Positions 45,409-56,711 are shown, counted from the first letter of the stretch. The stretch is DNA of 64,000 bases from Nocardia asteroides (GCA_019930625.1 CP082844.1:5828001-5892000); one strand, 5' to 3'. The notes: generated from the letters alone by a model not told the origin. Translations and numbers: made by a program.

Positions 45409-45428
45409 CCTGCGACCAATGACCCTAC
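45409..45428. promoter_or_regulatory. DosR-like box upstream of DUF1918 gene
   Basis: CCTGCGACCAATGACCCTAC aligns with the mycobacterial DosR consensus TTSGGGACTWWAGTCCCSAA, keeping GAC, the central WW, G and CCC of the right half. It lies 61-80 bp before ATG 45489. It is the weakest of the proposed boxes. Confidence 0.4.
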
Positions 45429-45488
45429 CGGCGGTACTCGCCCCGTTGCGACGATGAGTGCGGACGGGAACCGAGGAGGTTGGGCGGT

Positions 45489-45839
45489 ATGCATGCGAAC
45501 GTGGGGGACTGGCTGATAGTCGAAGGTCGCAGTGTCGGCGGCGCGGTTCGGCACGGTTTCATCGAGGAAGTGCACGGAAAGGACGGAATGCCGCCTTACC
45601 TGGTGCATTGGACCGATACCGGGCATCGGGCACTGACATTCCCCGGGCCGGACGCACATATAGCGACCCGCGACGAACTGCGTGTGCAAGAAGAAGTCAC
45701 AGAGGCACACTTTTCCTCGAGGCACTATCGGACGAGCCGGTCGGCCGCGAAGCCCGCGCCCCGAGTAACCGGCACCGATGGCCCATCGGTGGTCCCTCCC
45801 CCGAGCCAGTTTCTCCGCGGCGGCGCGGAAGGCGATTGA
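45489..45839 (+). CDS. DUF1918 protein, Rv0569-like
   Basis: A 116-residue protein whose first ~60 residues are the DUF1918 domain: MHANVGDWLIVEGRSVGGAV, RHGFIEEVHGKDGMPPYLVH, WTDTGHRALTFPGPDAHIA. The mycobacterial relatives Rv0569 and Rv2302 are small SH3-like proteins, and Rv0569 is induced by DosR. The C-terminal ~50 residues are low-complexity. I start at ATG 45489; an ATG three codons upstream would add MGG. Its location in the stress island and the upstream box suggest hypoxic induction. Confidence 0.88.
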   Translation: MHANVGDWLIVEGRSVGGAVRHGFIEEVHGKDGMPPYLVHWTDTGHRALTFPGPDAHIATRDELRVQEEVTEAHFSSRHYRTSRSAAKPAPRVTGTDGPSVVPPPSQFLRGGAEGD

Positions 45840-45932
45840 TCCGGGGCGGTCGCAGGGATGCGAAGCGACAGCCGGATGTGCAGACCAATTGGCGAGGATA
45901 GGTAGGGCAGCTGCGGCTTCCAGGTGAATATC

Positions 45933-46823
45933 ATGACAGACAACACGACGCCACCACAGGGGCAGGTCGATCGGCCGACCATCGTCGCCGTCGACGGCTC
46001 GACCGTCTCCTATTACGCCGCGGCGTGGGCGGCGGCGGATGCGGCGTTGTATCGGCGCAGACTGTGCATCGTCACCTCGGTTCGGACCGGCTTCGGCGCG
46101 AGTGCACTCTCGGCCGACACCGGCGCAGCGCGGAGCCTGGACGTCGAGCGAGTGCTCGGCGAGGCTCTCGAGGTGGCTCGGAAGGCTGCGCCCGACGAGA
46201 CGCTACCTGTGGAAACCGCACTGATCGCCGCTCCGATCCTTCCGTATTTGATCGATCGTTCGCGATCGTCGGGAATGGTGGTCGTCGGCAGCCGTCGTCT
46301 CCGGGCGTTCGGCCGTGGATTGCTCGGATCGGTGAGCACAGCGGTTACCAGGCGCGCACGTTGCCCGGTCGCGATCATTCGCTCGGCTCCGGCCACGGAT
46401 GCGGCGTCCGCGGGCAAGCCGGTCCTCGTCGGAGTGGACGGAACGCCCAATTGCATACCGGCGGTCCGCCTGGCGTTCGAAGAGGCCTCCCGGCGCGAGG
46501 TCGAGTTGATCGCGCTGCACGCGTGGAGCGATACACGCGGGACCAATCTGATTCCGACCTGGGACGCCGTGCGCGAGCTGGAGACCGCGCTGCTCGCACA
46601 GAGCCTGGCCGGGTTCGGCGAGCGATACCCAGAGGTGCCGGTGCGACGAGTGTTGCTGCGCGACAGTCCTGTTCGCTGCCTGGCCGATGAAGCGCGGGAC
46701 GCGCAGCTGCTGGTGGTGGGCAGCCGTGGTCGCAAAGGCGCGACGGGCATGCTGCCCCGCTCCACCACTTCCGCACTCGTGAATACAGCACAGTGCCCCA
46801 TCATCGTCGTGCGTCATCTCTGA
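45933..46823 (+). CDS. Tandem-domain universal stress protein
   Basis: A 296-residue two-domain USP. Domain 1 has TIVAVDGSTVSYYAAAWAAA and MVVVGSRRLRAFGRGLLGSV. Domain 2 has VLVGVDGTPNCIPAVRLAFE and LLVVGSRGRKGATGMLPRST; the expected GS of the last loop is replaced (MLPRSTTSALV), so domain 2 may bind nucleotide poorly. It is closely related to the USP at 55540 (same AVDGS..SY.AAAWAAADAAL opening), suggesting an old duplication. ATG 45933 is the likely start; GTG 45924 is an in-frame alternative. Confidence 0.92.
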   Translation: MTDNTTPPQGQVDRPTIVAVDGSTVSYYAAAWAAADAALYRRRLCIVTSVRTGFGASALSADTGAARSLDVERVLGEALEVARKAAPDETLPVETALIAAPILPYLIDRSRSSGMVVVGSRRLRAFGRGLLGSVSTAVTRRARCPVAIIRSAPATDAASAGKPVLVGVDGTPNCIPAVRLAFEEASRREVELIALHAWSDTRGTNLIPTWDAVRELETALLAQSLAGFGERYPEVPVRRVLLRDSPVRCLADEARDAQLLVVGSRGRKGATGMLPRSTTSALVNTAQCPIIVVRHL

Positions 46824-46873
46824 GGTTGTGTGGTAGACGGGTCCAGGTGTGGCTGAAGTGGGGCCGGTCGCGT

Positions 46874-48670
46874 TCACTCGCTGTACATCGCGCTTATCTC
46901 CGTGGCGAAGTCGCGGAGCACGATGTTGCGTTTGAGCTTCAACGACGGGGTGATGTAACCATTGGCCTCAGTGAGCTCGGTGTGCAGCAGCCGGAATTTG
47001 CGGATGGCCTCGGCCTGGGAGACGGCTTGGTTACCATCATCGATGGCGGCCTGGATGGCGGCGAGCAAGTCGGAATCGGAGGCGAGGTCGGCGATGGTGG
47101 CATCGGCGGGCTTGCCATTGAGCTGCTTCCAGGTGGGGAAGTGCTCGGCATCGACGGTCACCAGGCAGCTGATGAACGGCTTGCCGTCGCCGAGGACGAT
47201 CACCTCTCCGATGATGGCGTGGGCGCGGATGCGGTCTTCGATCATCGCAGGGGCAACGTTCTTGCCGGCTGCGGTCACGATGATCTCCTTCTTGCGTCCG
47301 ATGATGGTGAGGTATCCGTCGTCGTCGAGCGTGCCGAGATCGCCGGTGGCGAACCAGCCACCGCGGAACGTGTCGGCGGTGGCGTGTGGGTTGTTCCAGT
47401 ATCCGGTGAATACATTCGGTCCTCGCAGCAGTATTTCGCCGTCGTCGTCGATGCGGACGGAGGAACCGGGGAGCGGCTGGCCGACCGTACCGATCTTCGG
47501 CCGGTCATCCGGATTGAACGTGGCGGCCGCGCACGTCTCGGTCAACCCATAACCTTCGAGCACGGTGAATCCGACGCCGCGGTAGAAGTGGCCCAGCCGT
47601 TCGCCGAGCGGCGCGCCGCCGGATATGGCGTGCGTAGCGCGCCCGCCCAGCGCGGTACGCAGCCGTCGGTAGACCAGGCGGTCGAACAGTGCATGGCGGA
47701 CCCGGAGCGGAAGCCCGATTCGCCGCCCGGTGTCCAGGGCGCGGCTGTAGGCGATGGCAGCCGCGGCCGCCGAGTCGAAGATCCGTTCCCGGCCGGCGAG
47801 TTGGGCTCGGACGCGAGCGGTGTTGTACACCTTCTCGAAGACGCGCGGCACGCCCAGGATCAGTGTCGGCCGGAACGCCCCGAGTTCCGCGGTGACATCT
47901 TTGACGTCGCTGACATGGGCGAGGTCGACCGGGACGTACGCGGCCGCCACCTCGGCGATCCGGCCGAGCACGTGGGCCAGTGGCAGGAACAACAGCACCG
48001 AGGACTCTCCGGTACGGAACAGCGTCGGCATCCGAGCGGTGATATTGCCCAATTCGGCCAGGAAGTTGCCGTGGGTCAGCTGACAGCCCTTCGGGCGGCC
48101 GGTGGTTCCGGAGGTGTACACAATCGTCGCCAGGGCGTCGGCCGACAGAGTGGCTCGCCGCTCGGCCACGGCTGTGTCGCTGATACGGGTGCCCTCCGTG
48201 GTCAGAGTGGCAGCGGCGCCGGCGTCGATTTGCCAAGTATGGGTCAACTTCGGCAGTTGGTCGCGCACGGTTGCGACCACGGCCGTGTGGTTGTCGGTCT
48301 CGGTGACGACGGCGACCGCGCCGGAGTCGGAGACGATCCACTGCACTTGTTCGGAGGAGGAGGTCTCGTAGACCGGCACCGTGACCGCACCCGCACACCA
48401 GATCGCGAAGTCCAGCAGCGTCCACTCATACCGGGTTCGGGACATGACAGCCACCCGATCCCCGGCCTGGATGCCGTTGGCGATCAATCCTTTCGCCGTC
48501 GCCCACACTTCGTTGCGGAACTGGGCGGCTGTCACATCACGCCAACGACCGCCCACTTTGCGAGAAATCACGGTCAGGTCCGGATGCCGTGCGGCGTTGC
48601 GTTCGATCAAGTCGGTGAGGTTCGCGTCGGCAGGGACATGGTACAAAGCCGGTAATCCGAATTCGTGCAT
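46874..48670 (-). CDS. Long-chain fatty-acid-CoA ligase (FadD15-like)
   Basis: A 598-residue ANL-superfamily enzyme that activates fatty acids with ATP and CoA. Motifs: P-loop IVYTSGTTGRPKGCQLTHGN, linker VLEGYGLTETCAAATFNPDD, GGWFATGDLGTLDDDGYLTI and the hinge IIGRKKEIIVTAAGKNVAPA. The C-terminal PSLKLKRNIV carries a Lys typical of the catalytic position. The length matches the bacterial FadD15/AMP-dependent group (about 600). CGAGGAGCG precedes ATG 48670. A strong DosR-like box lies 119-138 bp upstream, shared with the divergent phosphoribosyltransferase gene. Confidence 0.93.
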   Translation of the reverse strand: MHEFGLPALYHVPADANLTDLIERNAARHPDLTVISRKVGGRWRDVTAAQFRNEVWATAKGLIANGIQAGDRVAVMSRTRYEWTLLDFAIWCAGAVTVPVYETSSSEQVQWIVSDSGAVAVVTETDNHTAVVATVRDQLPKLTHTWQIDAGAAATLTTEGTRISDTAVAERRATLSADALATIVYTSGTTGRPKGCQLTHGNFLAELGNITARMPTLFRTGESSVLLFLPLAHVLGRIAEVAAAYVPVDLAHVSDVKDVTAELGAFRPTLILGVPRVFEKVYNTARVRAQLAGRERIFDSAAAAAIAYSRALDTGRRIGLPLRVRHALFDRLVYRRLRTALGGRATHAISGGAPLGERLGHFYRGVGFTVLEGYGLTETCAAATFNPDDRPKIGTVGQPLPGSSVRIDDDGEILLRGPNVFTGYWNNPHATADTFRGGWFATGDLGTLDDDGYLTIIGRKKEIIVTAAGKNVAPAMIEDRIRAHAIIGEVIVLGDGKPFISCLVTVDAEHFPTWKQLNGKPADATIADLASDSDLLAAIQAAIDDGNQAVSQAEAIRKFRLLHTELTEANGYITPSLKLKRNIVLRDFATEISAMYSE

Positions 48671-48788
48671 GATCGCTCCTCGGCGCCGCTGCCGGAAGGG
48701 CACACGGTGCGCTCGACCTAAGTCAGCTGCGCACAGTTGAGTATGGCTCCGATCGCATCGATGCTGCGATGGCTGTTGGCAGTCCTGC

Positions 48789-48808
48789 CTGAGGACCAAA
48801 GTCCTGTG
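48789..48808. promoter_or_regulatory. DosR-like box in fadD / phosphoribosyltransferase promoter
   Basis: CTGAGGACCAAAGTCCTGTG contains the near-perfect palindrome AGGACCAAAGTCCT, close to the DosR core GGGACTWWAGTCCC. It sits in the 323-bp divergent region between ATG 48670 (minus) and ATG 48994 (plus), and could serve both genes. Confidence 0.6.
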
Positions 48809-48993
48809 TCGCCAGGGACCCTGCAGCACTGCGCCGCGCGCCATCACCCGCGCCGGGCCTAAGTGGTGCGGTGGGCGGTCACCCCTCGCCGCTGTCCTGG
48901 ATTACGCAGGACCAACGGCTCTCCGCCCGGCGACGATCGGACCTGCCGTCACGAGGTGAGGACGGCAACGCTGGACCAGAGAGGAGGTCGGCG

Positions 48994-49701
48994 ATGCTTT
49001 TCGATGATCGCCGTGACGCCGGGCGTCGCCTGGCGAAACGGCTGGAGTACCTGCGGGATGAGGATGTTGTCGTGGTGGGCCTGCCGCGTGGCGGTGTTCC
49101 CGTGGCCTACGAGGTCGCGAGGGTGCTGGGCGTACCACTGGACGTGCTCGTGGTACGTGAACTCGGTGTCCCATACCAGCCGGAACTCGCTTTCGGCGCG
49201 ATCGGCGAAGATGGCGTCCAAGTGATCAACGACGTGGTCCTCGGTTACACAAGACTCACCCGCGAGGAGATCGCTGAGATAGAGCGTCGTGAACGCGCCG
49301 AATTGAGACGGCGGACCGAGCGGCTGCGGCGTGCTCACCCGCGTATCCCGCTGTTGGGTCGAACCGTGGTCGTCATCGATGACGGCATCGCCACCGGCGC
49401 GACGGCTCGCGCCGCCTGCCAGGTGGCGTGGGAACAAGGCGCACAGCGCGTTGTGCTGGCCGTCCCGGTGGCTCCCCGGGACACGCTGGCGATACTGCAG
49501 GACGTGGCCGATGAGGTGGTCTGTCTGGAGATGGCCACGTGGTTCGGCGCTGTCGGCGGCTGGTACCACAATTTCGGCCAAGTCGCTGACGCCGAGGTCG
49601 ACCTGCTTCTTCGTTCTGCGGAAGACCGCAGCGAGTTCCCCCAAATGCCGGTGGACGATCCGCCGTTGTGTGATGAGGACATCCAGTTCCCGCTCGGTTA
49701 G
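48994..49701 (+). CDS. Phosphoribosyltransferase, Rv0571c N-terminal-like
   Basis: A 235-residue type I phosphoribosyltransferase. The PRPP-binding signature is VVVIDDGIATGATARAACQV, and the N-terminal VVVGLPRGGVPVAYEVARVL with FGAIGEDG is typical of the Rv0571c/Rv2030c group. In mycobacterial Rv0571c this domain is fused to a dienelactone-hydrolase-like domain; here a TAG at 49699 ends the protein, and a decayed hydrolase follows in the next frame. GAGAGGAGG before ATG 48994 is a strong ribosome site. Substrate is not known. The relatives belong to the DosR regulon, and a DosR-like box is upstream. Confidence 0.9.
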   Translation: MLFDDRRDAGRRLAKRLEYLRDEDVVVVGLPRGGVPVAYEVARVLGVPLDVLVVRELGVPYQPELAFGAIGEDGVQVINDVVLGYTRLTREEIAEIERRERAELRRRTERLRRAHPRIPLLGRTVVVIDDGIATGATARAACQVAWEQGAQRVVLAVPVAPRDTLAILQDVADEVVCLEMATWFGAVGGWYHNFGQVADAEVDLLLRSAEDRSEFPQMPVDDPPLCDEDIQFPLG

Positions 49702-50339
49702 GGCGAACTGTCCGGGTATCTCACCATTCCGGAGAACCCGCTCGGGCTGGTGATGTTCGCACACGGCAGCGGCAGCAGCCGTCGTAGCCCGCGCAACCGA
49801 TTCGTTGCCGAGGTGCTGAACCGAGCCGGGCTGGCCAACTTCGTTTTCGACAAGCTCACTGCCGAGGAGGAGATCGACCGGTCACGAGTCTACGATATCG
49901 AGCTGCTGTCGCGGCGACTGCTCGATGTCATGCGATGGCTGACCGGTCGACCCGACATCGCCGGCCTGCGGATCGGGTACTCCGGGGCCGGTACGGGCGC
50001 CGCCGCTGCGCTACGGGCCGGGGCCGATCCCAGCGTCTCTATCGCCGCGGTGGTGTCGCGTGGCGGCCGGCCGTATCTCGCCGGGGCGGCAACTCGCGGT
50101 GGTCCGCGCACCGACGTTGCTGGTCGTGGGTGGGGCACGACCATTTAGTGCTGGGGCTCCATCGCACGGCGGTGCAAGAGATGTCGTGCGAAACCGCACC
50201 GACTGTGTTGCCCGACGCCACACACTTGTTGGCCGAGCCGGGCGCATTGGAGAAGGTCGCCGAACTCGCCCGCGACTGGCTGGTCGCTCAGCTGGCGCCC
50301 GCGTCGGCGGCGGGTGGCCGGACGGAGACTCGATCATGA
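49702..50339 (+). pseudogene. Decayed dienelactone-hydrolase-like domain (Rv0571c C-terminal half)
   Basis: In-frame beyond the phosphoribosyltransferase TAG the sequence reads LSGYLTIPENPLGLVMFAHG, then RSPRNRFVAEVLNRAGLANF and SRRLLDVMRWLTGRPDIAGL. The nucleophile elbow is GYSGAGTGAAAA, where relatives have GASTG, so the catalytic Ser is Gly (codon 49990-49992). Two further frame changes (about 50090 and 50133) are needed to follow AVVRAPTLLVVGG, then GHDHLVLGLH and DATHLLAEPGALEKVAELAR to a stop at 50337. A stop, two frameshifts and a lost nucleophile argue for real decay rather than sequencing error. Confidence 0.82.
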
Positions 50340-50614
50340 TCTCGATTTGCGTTCCTGCCGGGCAGCGCCAACAGTCGGCCGCCGCTGTGGACCTGCTCGA
50401 TGTTGGCTCGACGACTCGGCGCGGCGAGCCAGCGGCCCCCACGCCGATCGAAGAGCGCTCGATCGCTCAGCTGCTAGCGGATGCCATCGCTCACCTGAAC
50501 GCTTTGCGGCCGCTGTACGAGCTGCTCAGCCGGGGCCCGACGGCGGTGTCGACGGAAGCCGCACAGCACCGTCCGGCTAACGCGGCGGCGAAGTCCCGCC
50601 GTCCTGCTATCGGT

Positions 50615-52426
<1,812 letters not shown>

Positions 52427-52527
52427 TCAGCATTCGATGACGGCCGGTACTTCGCGTTGAAGCGATCTATTCGGCAAGCTCGGTTGTCGAGAGGTGCGCT
52501 ATCAAAGACCGGTAAGTCTGACGATGA

Positions 52528-53181
52528 TCAGAAGCCGGCGCTGGACCCGGACGGCCGGGATCGGAGTTTGGAGGCGTAGACGGCTGCCTGGGTGCGCCGT
52601 TCGAGGCCGAGCTTGGCCAGCAGTCGGGAGACGTAGTTCTTCACCGTCTTCTCGGCCAGGAACATGCGCTGGGCGATCTGCCGGTTGGTCAGTCCTTCGC
52701 CGAGCAGGTCGAGCAGTCTGCGTTCCTGCTCGGTGAGCGCGGCCAGCGAGCCGTCCTCGGTGTTCGCGCGCAGCCGCTGCATGAGGGCGGCCGCGGCGCG
52801 GTTGTCGAGCAGGGAGCGCCCGGCGCCCACCTCCTTGATCGCTTTCGCCAACTCCATGCCCTTGATGTCCTTGACCACGTAGCCGCTGGCTCCGGCGAGA
52901 ATGGCGTCCAGCATGGCCTGCTCGTCGGTGAACGAGGTGAGGATCAGGCAGCGCAGATCGTCGAGTTTCGAGAGCAGATCGCGGCACAGTTCGATGCCGT
53001 TGCCGTCGGGCAGGCGGACGTCCAGTACGGCGACGTCCGGCCGCAGCGCCGGAATCCGGGCGAAGGCTTGGGCGACATCGCCGGCCTCGCCGACGACGGA
53101 CAGCTCCGGGTCGTCGGAGAGCAGGTCCACGAGACCGCGACGGACGATTTCGTGGTCGTCGACCAGAAACACCGTGATCAT
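52528..53181 (-). CDS. devR: Dormancy response regulator DevR (DosR)
   Basis: A 217-residue NarL/FixJ-type regulator. The receiver has Asp8/Asp9 ([12 protein letters not shown]), phospho-acceptor Asp54 ([11 protein letters not shown]), Thr82 (LILTSFTDE) and Lys104 (YVVKDIKG), the same numbering as M. tuberculosis DevR. The LuxR-type DNA-binding domain is almost textbook: [52 protein letters not shown]. Identity in the recognition helix suggests it binds the same box as DosR. ATG 53181 is preferred over a TTG at 53193. A DosR-like box lies 63-82 bp upstream, suggesting autoregulation. Confidence 0.95.
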   Translation of the reverse strand: MITVFLVDDHEIVRRGLVDLLSDDPELSVVGEAGDVAQAFARIPALRPDVAVLDVRLPDGNGIELCRDLLSKLDDLRCLILTSFTDEQAMLDAILAGASGYVVKDIKGMELAKAIKEVGAGRSLLDNRAAAALMQRLRANTEDGSLAALTEQERRLLDLLGEGLTNRQIAQRMFLAEKTVKNYVSRLLAKLGLERRTQAAVYASKLRSRPSGSSAGF

Positions 53182-53508
53182 GGTGGTGTCCAATCCAGGG
53201 GAGCAGTTGCGCGGTCGACACTACGCATCCGGCAGGCCGCTGGGTACCGACCAAAGTCCCTTGGAGGCGACCCTTCGTCCACACTCGCCGTGGTCCTTGC
53301 GAAGCCTCGATCCGGTCTTTGTCCATGCCTCGGGTCGATGCCCGGCTCGTCGGATCGGCGTGCGGCGGACCGGCGGTCGACGCGGGGCCGATCGTGGCCA
53401 GAGTGCCCGGTAATCGGTGACCTTCGGCCGTCACGGATGCCTGTTGGTTCGCGCGATGCTGAGTTCGAAAACAAGTGGGCACAGCCAGCTGAAAGGATCT
53501 TGATCGCC
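53182..53508. promoter_or_regulatory. Divergent devR / SDR promoter with DosR-like box
   Basis: At 53244-53263, GTACCGACCAAAGTCCCTTG matches the DosR consensus well in the right half (AAAGTCCC) and in GAC of the left half. The box is 63-82 bp before devR and about 250 bp before the dehydrogenase start, so devR is the likelier target. Otherwise nothing notable is seen in the 327 bp. Confidence 0.6.
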
Positions 53509-54261
53509 ATGGCCGGACTCGAAGGCAGAAGCGCGGTCGTCACCGGCGGTGCACGCGGCATCGGCGCCGCCGTCGTATCCGCCCTGGCGAAGGAGAACAT
53601 TTCCGTCGTCATCGGCGATCTGCTCGAACACGAGGGCAGCGCGTTGGCGGAGTCGCTCGGTTCGGGTGTGATCTTCCGTCGGCTGGATGTGACCGACGAG
53701 GGCGCGTGGCGCGCGGTCTTGGACGACGCGGAGGCGGAGTTCGGTCCCCTGGCGGTGTTGGTCAACAATGCGGGCATTATCGATTTCGGGGGCGTCGAGA
53801 CTGAATCTCCGGTGATGTTCCGGCACGTCGTGGACGTGAACCTCTACGGCGCCTGGCTTGGTATGCATCTGGCGGCGCCGCGGTTGCGGGCCGCGGGCGG
53901 CGGGGTGATCGTCAATATCTCTTCGACTGCTGGGTTGATCGGGTACGCGGGTATCGGCGCGTATGTCGCGAGCAAGTGGGGTTTGCGGGGTCTGACCAAG
54001 GCCGCCGCTCTGGAATTGGGGCGCGCGAACGTTCGTGTGTGTTCGATACATCCCGGTCCCATCCACACGCCGATGACCGGGGCCATGGACGAGTCTGTGG
54101 CCGCGAATCAGCCGCTGGCTCGCTTCGGTGAGCCGGACGAGGTCGCGGCGATGGTGCGATTCCTGGTCACCGAGGCCACGTATTCGACTGGCTCGGAGTT
54201 CGTGCTCGACGGTGGTGCCACCGCCGGTCAGGTCCTGGGCCTGCCGGACGAAACCCGATGA
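53509..54261 (+). CDS. Short-chain dehydrogenase/reductase
   Basis: A 250-residue classical SDR. The cofactor loop is VVTGGARGIGAAVVSALAKE, the strand motif is LVNNAGIIDFGG, and the catalytic Ser is in VNISSTAGLIG with YVASKWGLRG (YxxxK). The C-terminal FVLDGGATAGQV is usual. IGDLLEHE after beta-2 (Asp) suggests NAD(H) preference. It resembles 3-alpha/20-beta-hydroxysteroid dehydrogenases, but substrate specificity cannot be read. AAAGGA precedes ATG 53509. It is followed after 10 bp by the Acg-like nitroreductase, so the two are probably one operon. Confidence 0.92.
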   Translation: MAGLEGRSAVVTGGARGIGAAVVSALAKENISVVIGDLLEHEGSALAESLGSGVIFRRLDVTDEGAWRAVLDDAEAEFGPLAVLVNNAGIIDFGGVETESPVMFRHVVDVNLYGAWLGMHLAAPRLRAAGGGVIVNISSTAGLIGYAGIGAYVASKWGLRGLTKAAALELGRANVRVCSIHPGPIHTPMTGAMDESVAANQPLARFGEPDEVAAMVRFLVTEATYSTGSEFVLDGGATAGQVLGLPDETR

Positions 54262-54271
54262 GAGGCTAGCG

Positions 54272-55261
54272 ATGCCGAAAACACATCCCGATCTCGAGAC
54301 GCTGCGATCCGTGTTGGCGCTCGCGGCGCGAGCGCCGTCGGTGCACAACACCCAGCCATGGCTTTGGCGGCTCGGGCACGAGACCGTGCATCTGTATGCC
54401 GACGAGAGTCGGAGGCTGCCGCACACCGACCCGGAGGGTTGCGACCTGCTGTTGAGTTGTGGTGCGGTGTTGCATCATCTGCGGGTCGCGGCCCGCGCGG
54501 AGGGTTGGGAGACGACGATCCATCGGCTGCCGGATCCGGCCGCGCCTGACCATCTCGCGTCCGTCGAGTTCCATCCCGCCGCATTCACGGCCGAGGATGT
54601 CGAGTTGGCGCGCGCGATCAGCAGCCGCAGCACCGATCGCCGTCGCTACAGCTCCTGGGAGGTGCCGGCCGCGCACATCGAGGCCATCATCGCCGCAGGG
54701 GAGGCGACCGGGGTGCTCGTGCGCGACATCAATGAAGAACCGGCGCGGACCCAATTGCTGCGGGCATTCGAACAGGCAGCGTGGGAACATGCCCGTGACC
54801 TCGCCTACGGCGCCGAACTCGCGCAGTGGAGTGGCAGGCACGCGGCGCCGCAGGGGGTCCCGGCGCGCAACGCGGTGCTGGACGGCGCCGATCCGACGGT
54901 GCGTCCGTTCTCGAATCCGGGATTGCCGCAGGCGGTGGTGCGCGATGTCGACGCCGCTGACCGGATGCTGCTGCTGAGCACCAGCAGTGACGACCGATTG
55001 TCCCGGTTGCGCGCTGGTGAAGCCGCGAGTGCGGTGCTGTTGACCGCCACGACACTCGGTTTGGCGACGTGTCCGCTGAGCGAGCCGATGGAGTTGGCCG
55101 GCACCAGGAAACGCATCCGCGCGAACGTGCTGGACGATACCGGATATCCGCAGATCGTCGTTCGGATCGGTTACGCGATCCCGAGTGCCGATCCGATTCC
55201 CGCCACTCCGCGTCGCCCGCTCGACGAGGTGGTTCAGCCCCTGGACCCGTCGGGTTCGTGA
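54272..55261 (+). CDS. Acg-family nitroreductase-like protein
   Basis: A 329-residue protein of the Acg group (M. tuberculosis Rv2032, Rv3127, Rv3131). Marks: LALAARAPSVHNTQPWLWRL, LLSCGAVLHHLRVAARAEGW, SSRSTDRRRYSSWEVPAAHI and the C-terminal ATTLGLATCPLSEPMEL. Structurally these are fused nitroreductase halves with a lid. Mycobacterial Acg binds FMN tightly but lacks classical nitroreductase activity, so flavin storage is one proposed role. The family is a hallmark of the DosR regulon. It starts 10 bp after the dehydrogenase stop. Confidence 0.93.
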   Translation: MPKTHPDLETLRSVLALAARAPSVHNTQPWLWRLGHETVHLYADESRRLPHTDPEGCDLLLSCGAVLHHLRVAARAEGWETTIHRLPDPAAPDHLASVEFHPAAFTAEDVELARAISSRSTDRRRYSSWEVPAAHIEAIIAAGEATGVLVRDINEEPARTQLLRAFEQAAWEHARDLAYGAELAQWSGRHAAPQGVPARNAVLDGADPTVRPFSNPGLPQAVVRDVDAADRMLLLSTSSDDRLSRLRAGEAASAVLLTATTLGLATCPLSEPMELAGTRKRIRANVLDDTGYPQIVVRIGYAIPSADPIPATPRRPLDEVVQPLDPSGS

Positions 55262-55539
55262 TGGTGCGCACGGAGAGGTGATCTCGAGGGCACAGTGTCC
55301 GTAGCCCGCGGTTCGCCTGTGGCGATCGCGGCCGCGGAGCAGTAATCCGCTGATCCGGGCGCAGAACCCCCTCGACAATCGCCAGAGCGGCGACGACGGT
55401 GGACGAATCGGCGCAGGTCGCGGCGGCAAACCGGTCGACGAAGCGATTCACAGCGCTCGCTGGATGGCCGAATGGCGCCGGACGAGCCGACCCATCGGCA
55501 AGGACACAGAAGAAACGATTCGGGACCGAGGAGAACGCG

Positions 55540-56436
55540 ATGACCGAGAACTCGACTGCACGCACTGGGCAGACCGATCTGATCGTGGTCGCCGTCGACG
55601 GATCCGCGACCTCATACCACGCTGCGGCGTGGGCAGCCGCGGACGCCGCGTTGCATCGGTGCCGGCTGCATATAGTGACCTCCGTCGCCATTCAGCCCGG
55701 CTACGGTGCCGGTGCCATGCTGACCGAAGCCGATGTGCAGTGGCTGCGCAAGGACGGGGAACGGGTGCTGACCGAGGCCGCTCGGGTGGCCAGGGCGGCC
55801 GCGGCGGGCGAGGCGTTGGCCATCAGCACCGAGTTGACTCTCGAACCGATCATCCCGGACCTGCTGGACAGGTCCAGGCACGCCAGAATGCTGGTTGTCG
55901 GCAGCCGCGGGCTCGGAGCGGTCCGCCGTGAGCTGCTCGGCTCGGTGAGCATGGCGGTCACCCGCCACGCGCATTGCCCGGTCGCGGTCCTGCGCCCGGG
56001 TTCGGCACCCGATGTCGTCTCCTTCGATAAACCGGTTCTCGTCGGGGTGGACGGCACCACCACCAGCGTGCCCGCGATCGAAGTCGCCTTGGAGGAAGCC
56101 TCGCGACGCAAGGTCGGACTGGTCGCGTTGCACGCATGGAGCGATGCGAGCGGCATCGACCTCGTGCCAGGATGGGATGCCGTGCGAGAGCGAGAGGACG
56201 CGTTGCTCGCGGAGAATCTGGCCGGATTCGGTGAACGCTACCCGGATGTCTCGGTGCGGCGCGTACTGGTGCGAGACCGGCCGGTTCGCTCGCTGCTCGA
56301 TCAGTCCGAAGACGTACAGCTCCTGGTGGTGGGCAGCCACGGCCGCGGTGGCTTCGCCGGCATGCTGCTCGGTTCCACCAGTGCCGCGTTGCTGCATTCG
56401 GTGGAGTGCCCCATCATCGTCGTGCGTGAGCGGTGA
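55540..56436 (+). CDS. Tandem-domain universal stress protein
   Basis: A 298-residue two-domain USP. Domain 1: IVVAVDGSATSYHAAAWAAA and MLVVGSRGLGAVRRELLGSV. Domain 2: VLVGVDGTTTSVPAIEVALE and LLVVGSHGRGGFAGMLLGST, with ATP-binding loops intact in both. It resembles the USP at 45933, including AWSDASGIDLVPGWDAVRER versus AWSDTRGTNLIPTWDAVREL. GAGGAG precedes ATG 55540 by 8 bases. No DosR-like box was evident in the 278 bp upstream. Confidence 0.93.
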   Translation: MTENSTARTGQTDLIVVAVDGSATSYHAAAWAAADAALHRCRLHIVTSVAIQPGYGAGAMLTEADVQWLRKDGERVLTEAARVARAAAAGEALAISTELTLEPIIPDLLDRSRHARMLVVGSRGLGAVRRELLGSVSMAVTRHAHCPVAVLRPGSAPDVVSFDKPVLVGVDGTTTSVPAIEVALEEASRRKVGLVALHAWSDASGIDLVPGWDAVREREDALLAENLAGFGERYPDVSVRRVLVRDRPVRSLLDQSEDVQLLVVGSHGRGGFAGMLLGSTSAALLHSVECPIIVVRER

Positions 56437-56711
56437 GCGCGTTCAAACCGGCCTACCACACAGTTCTCGTTCGGCGCAGGTCGTGAATTGCGACAGTGGA
56501 TGTCGCGGCTGAGCACGAACGCCTGCGTCTCGCGCCTTTCGACCCGCCATTGGGGCTCGGTAAGGACAGCGTTTCCGGGGTCAGCCGCTGCCTTGCGCCG
56601 TCCAGGTGGTGTTCGAGTGGCATGACGGCATGCCGAGGTCCTGTCGCAACTCGCGTCCAACCGCCCGTGCAGGTCGTCCGAAGACCGGCGTCTCCGGAGG
56701 GCTTTTTAGTT

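Noticed and set aside
46793..48655. 620-codon plus-strand open frame
   Set aside because: Antisense shadow of the fadD-like gene; no recognisable domains.
50336..50614. Possible plus-strand gene (MISICVPAGQRQQ...) overlapping the hydrolase stop by ATGA
   Set aside because: The frame has no stop before running over 700 bp antisense to devS and no family is recognisable; the overlap with a pseudogene stop may be chance.
53380..53435. GTGGCCAGAGTGCCCGG and GTGAC...GTCAC as DosR-like boxes before the dehydrogenase gene
   Set aside because: Arm spacing does not fit the consensus; likely chance.
55505..55530. GATTCGGGACCGAGGAGAAC as a DosR-like box before the 55540 USP
   Set aside because: Only the left half matches and the rest is the ribosome-binding site.
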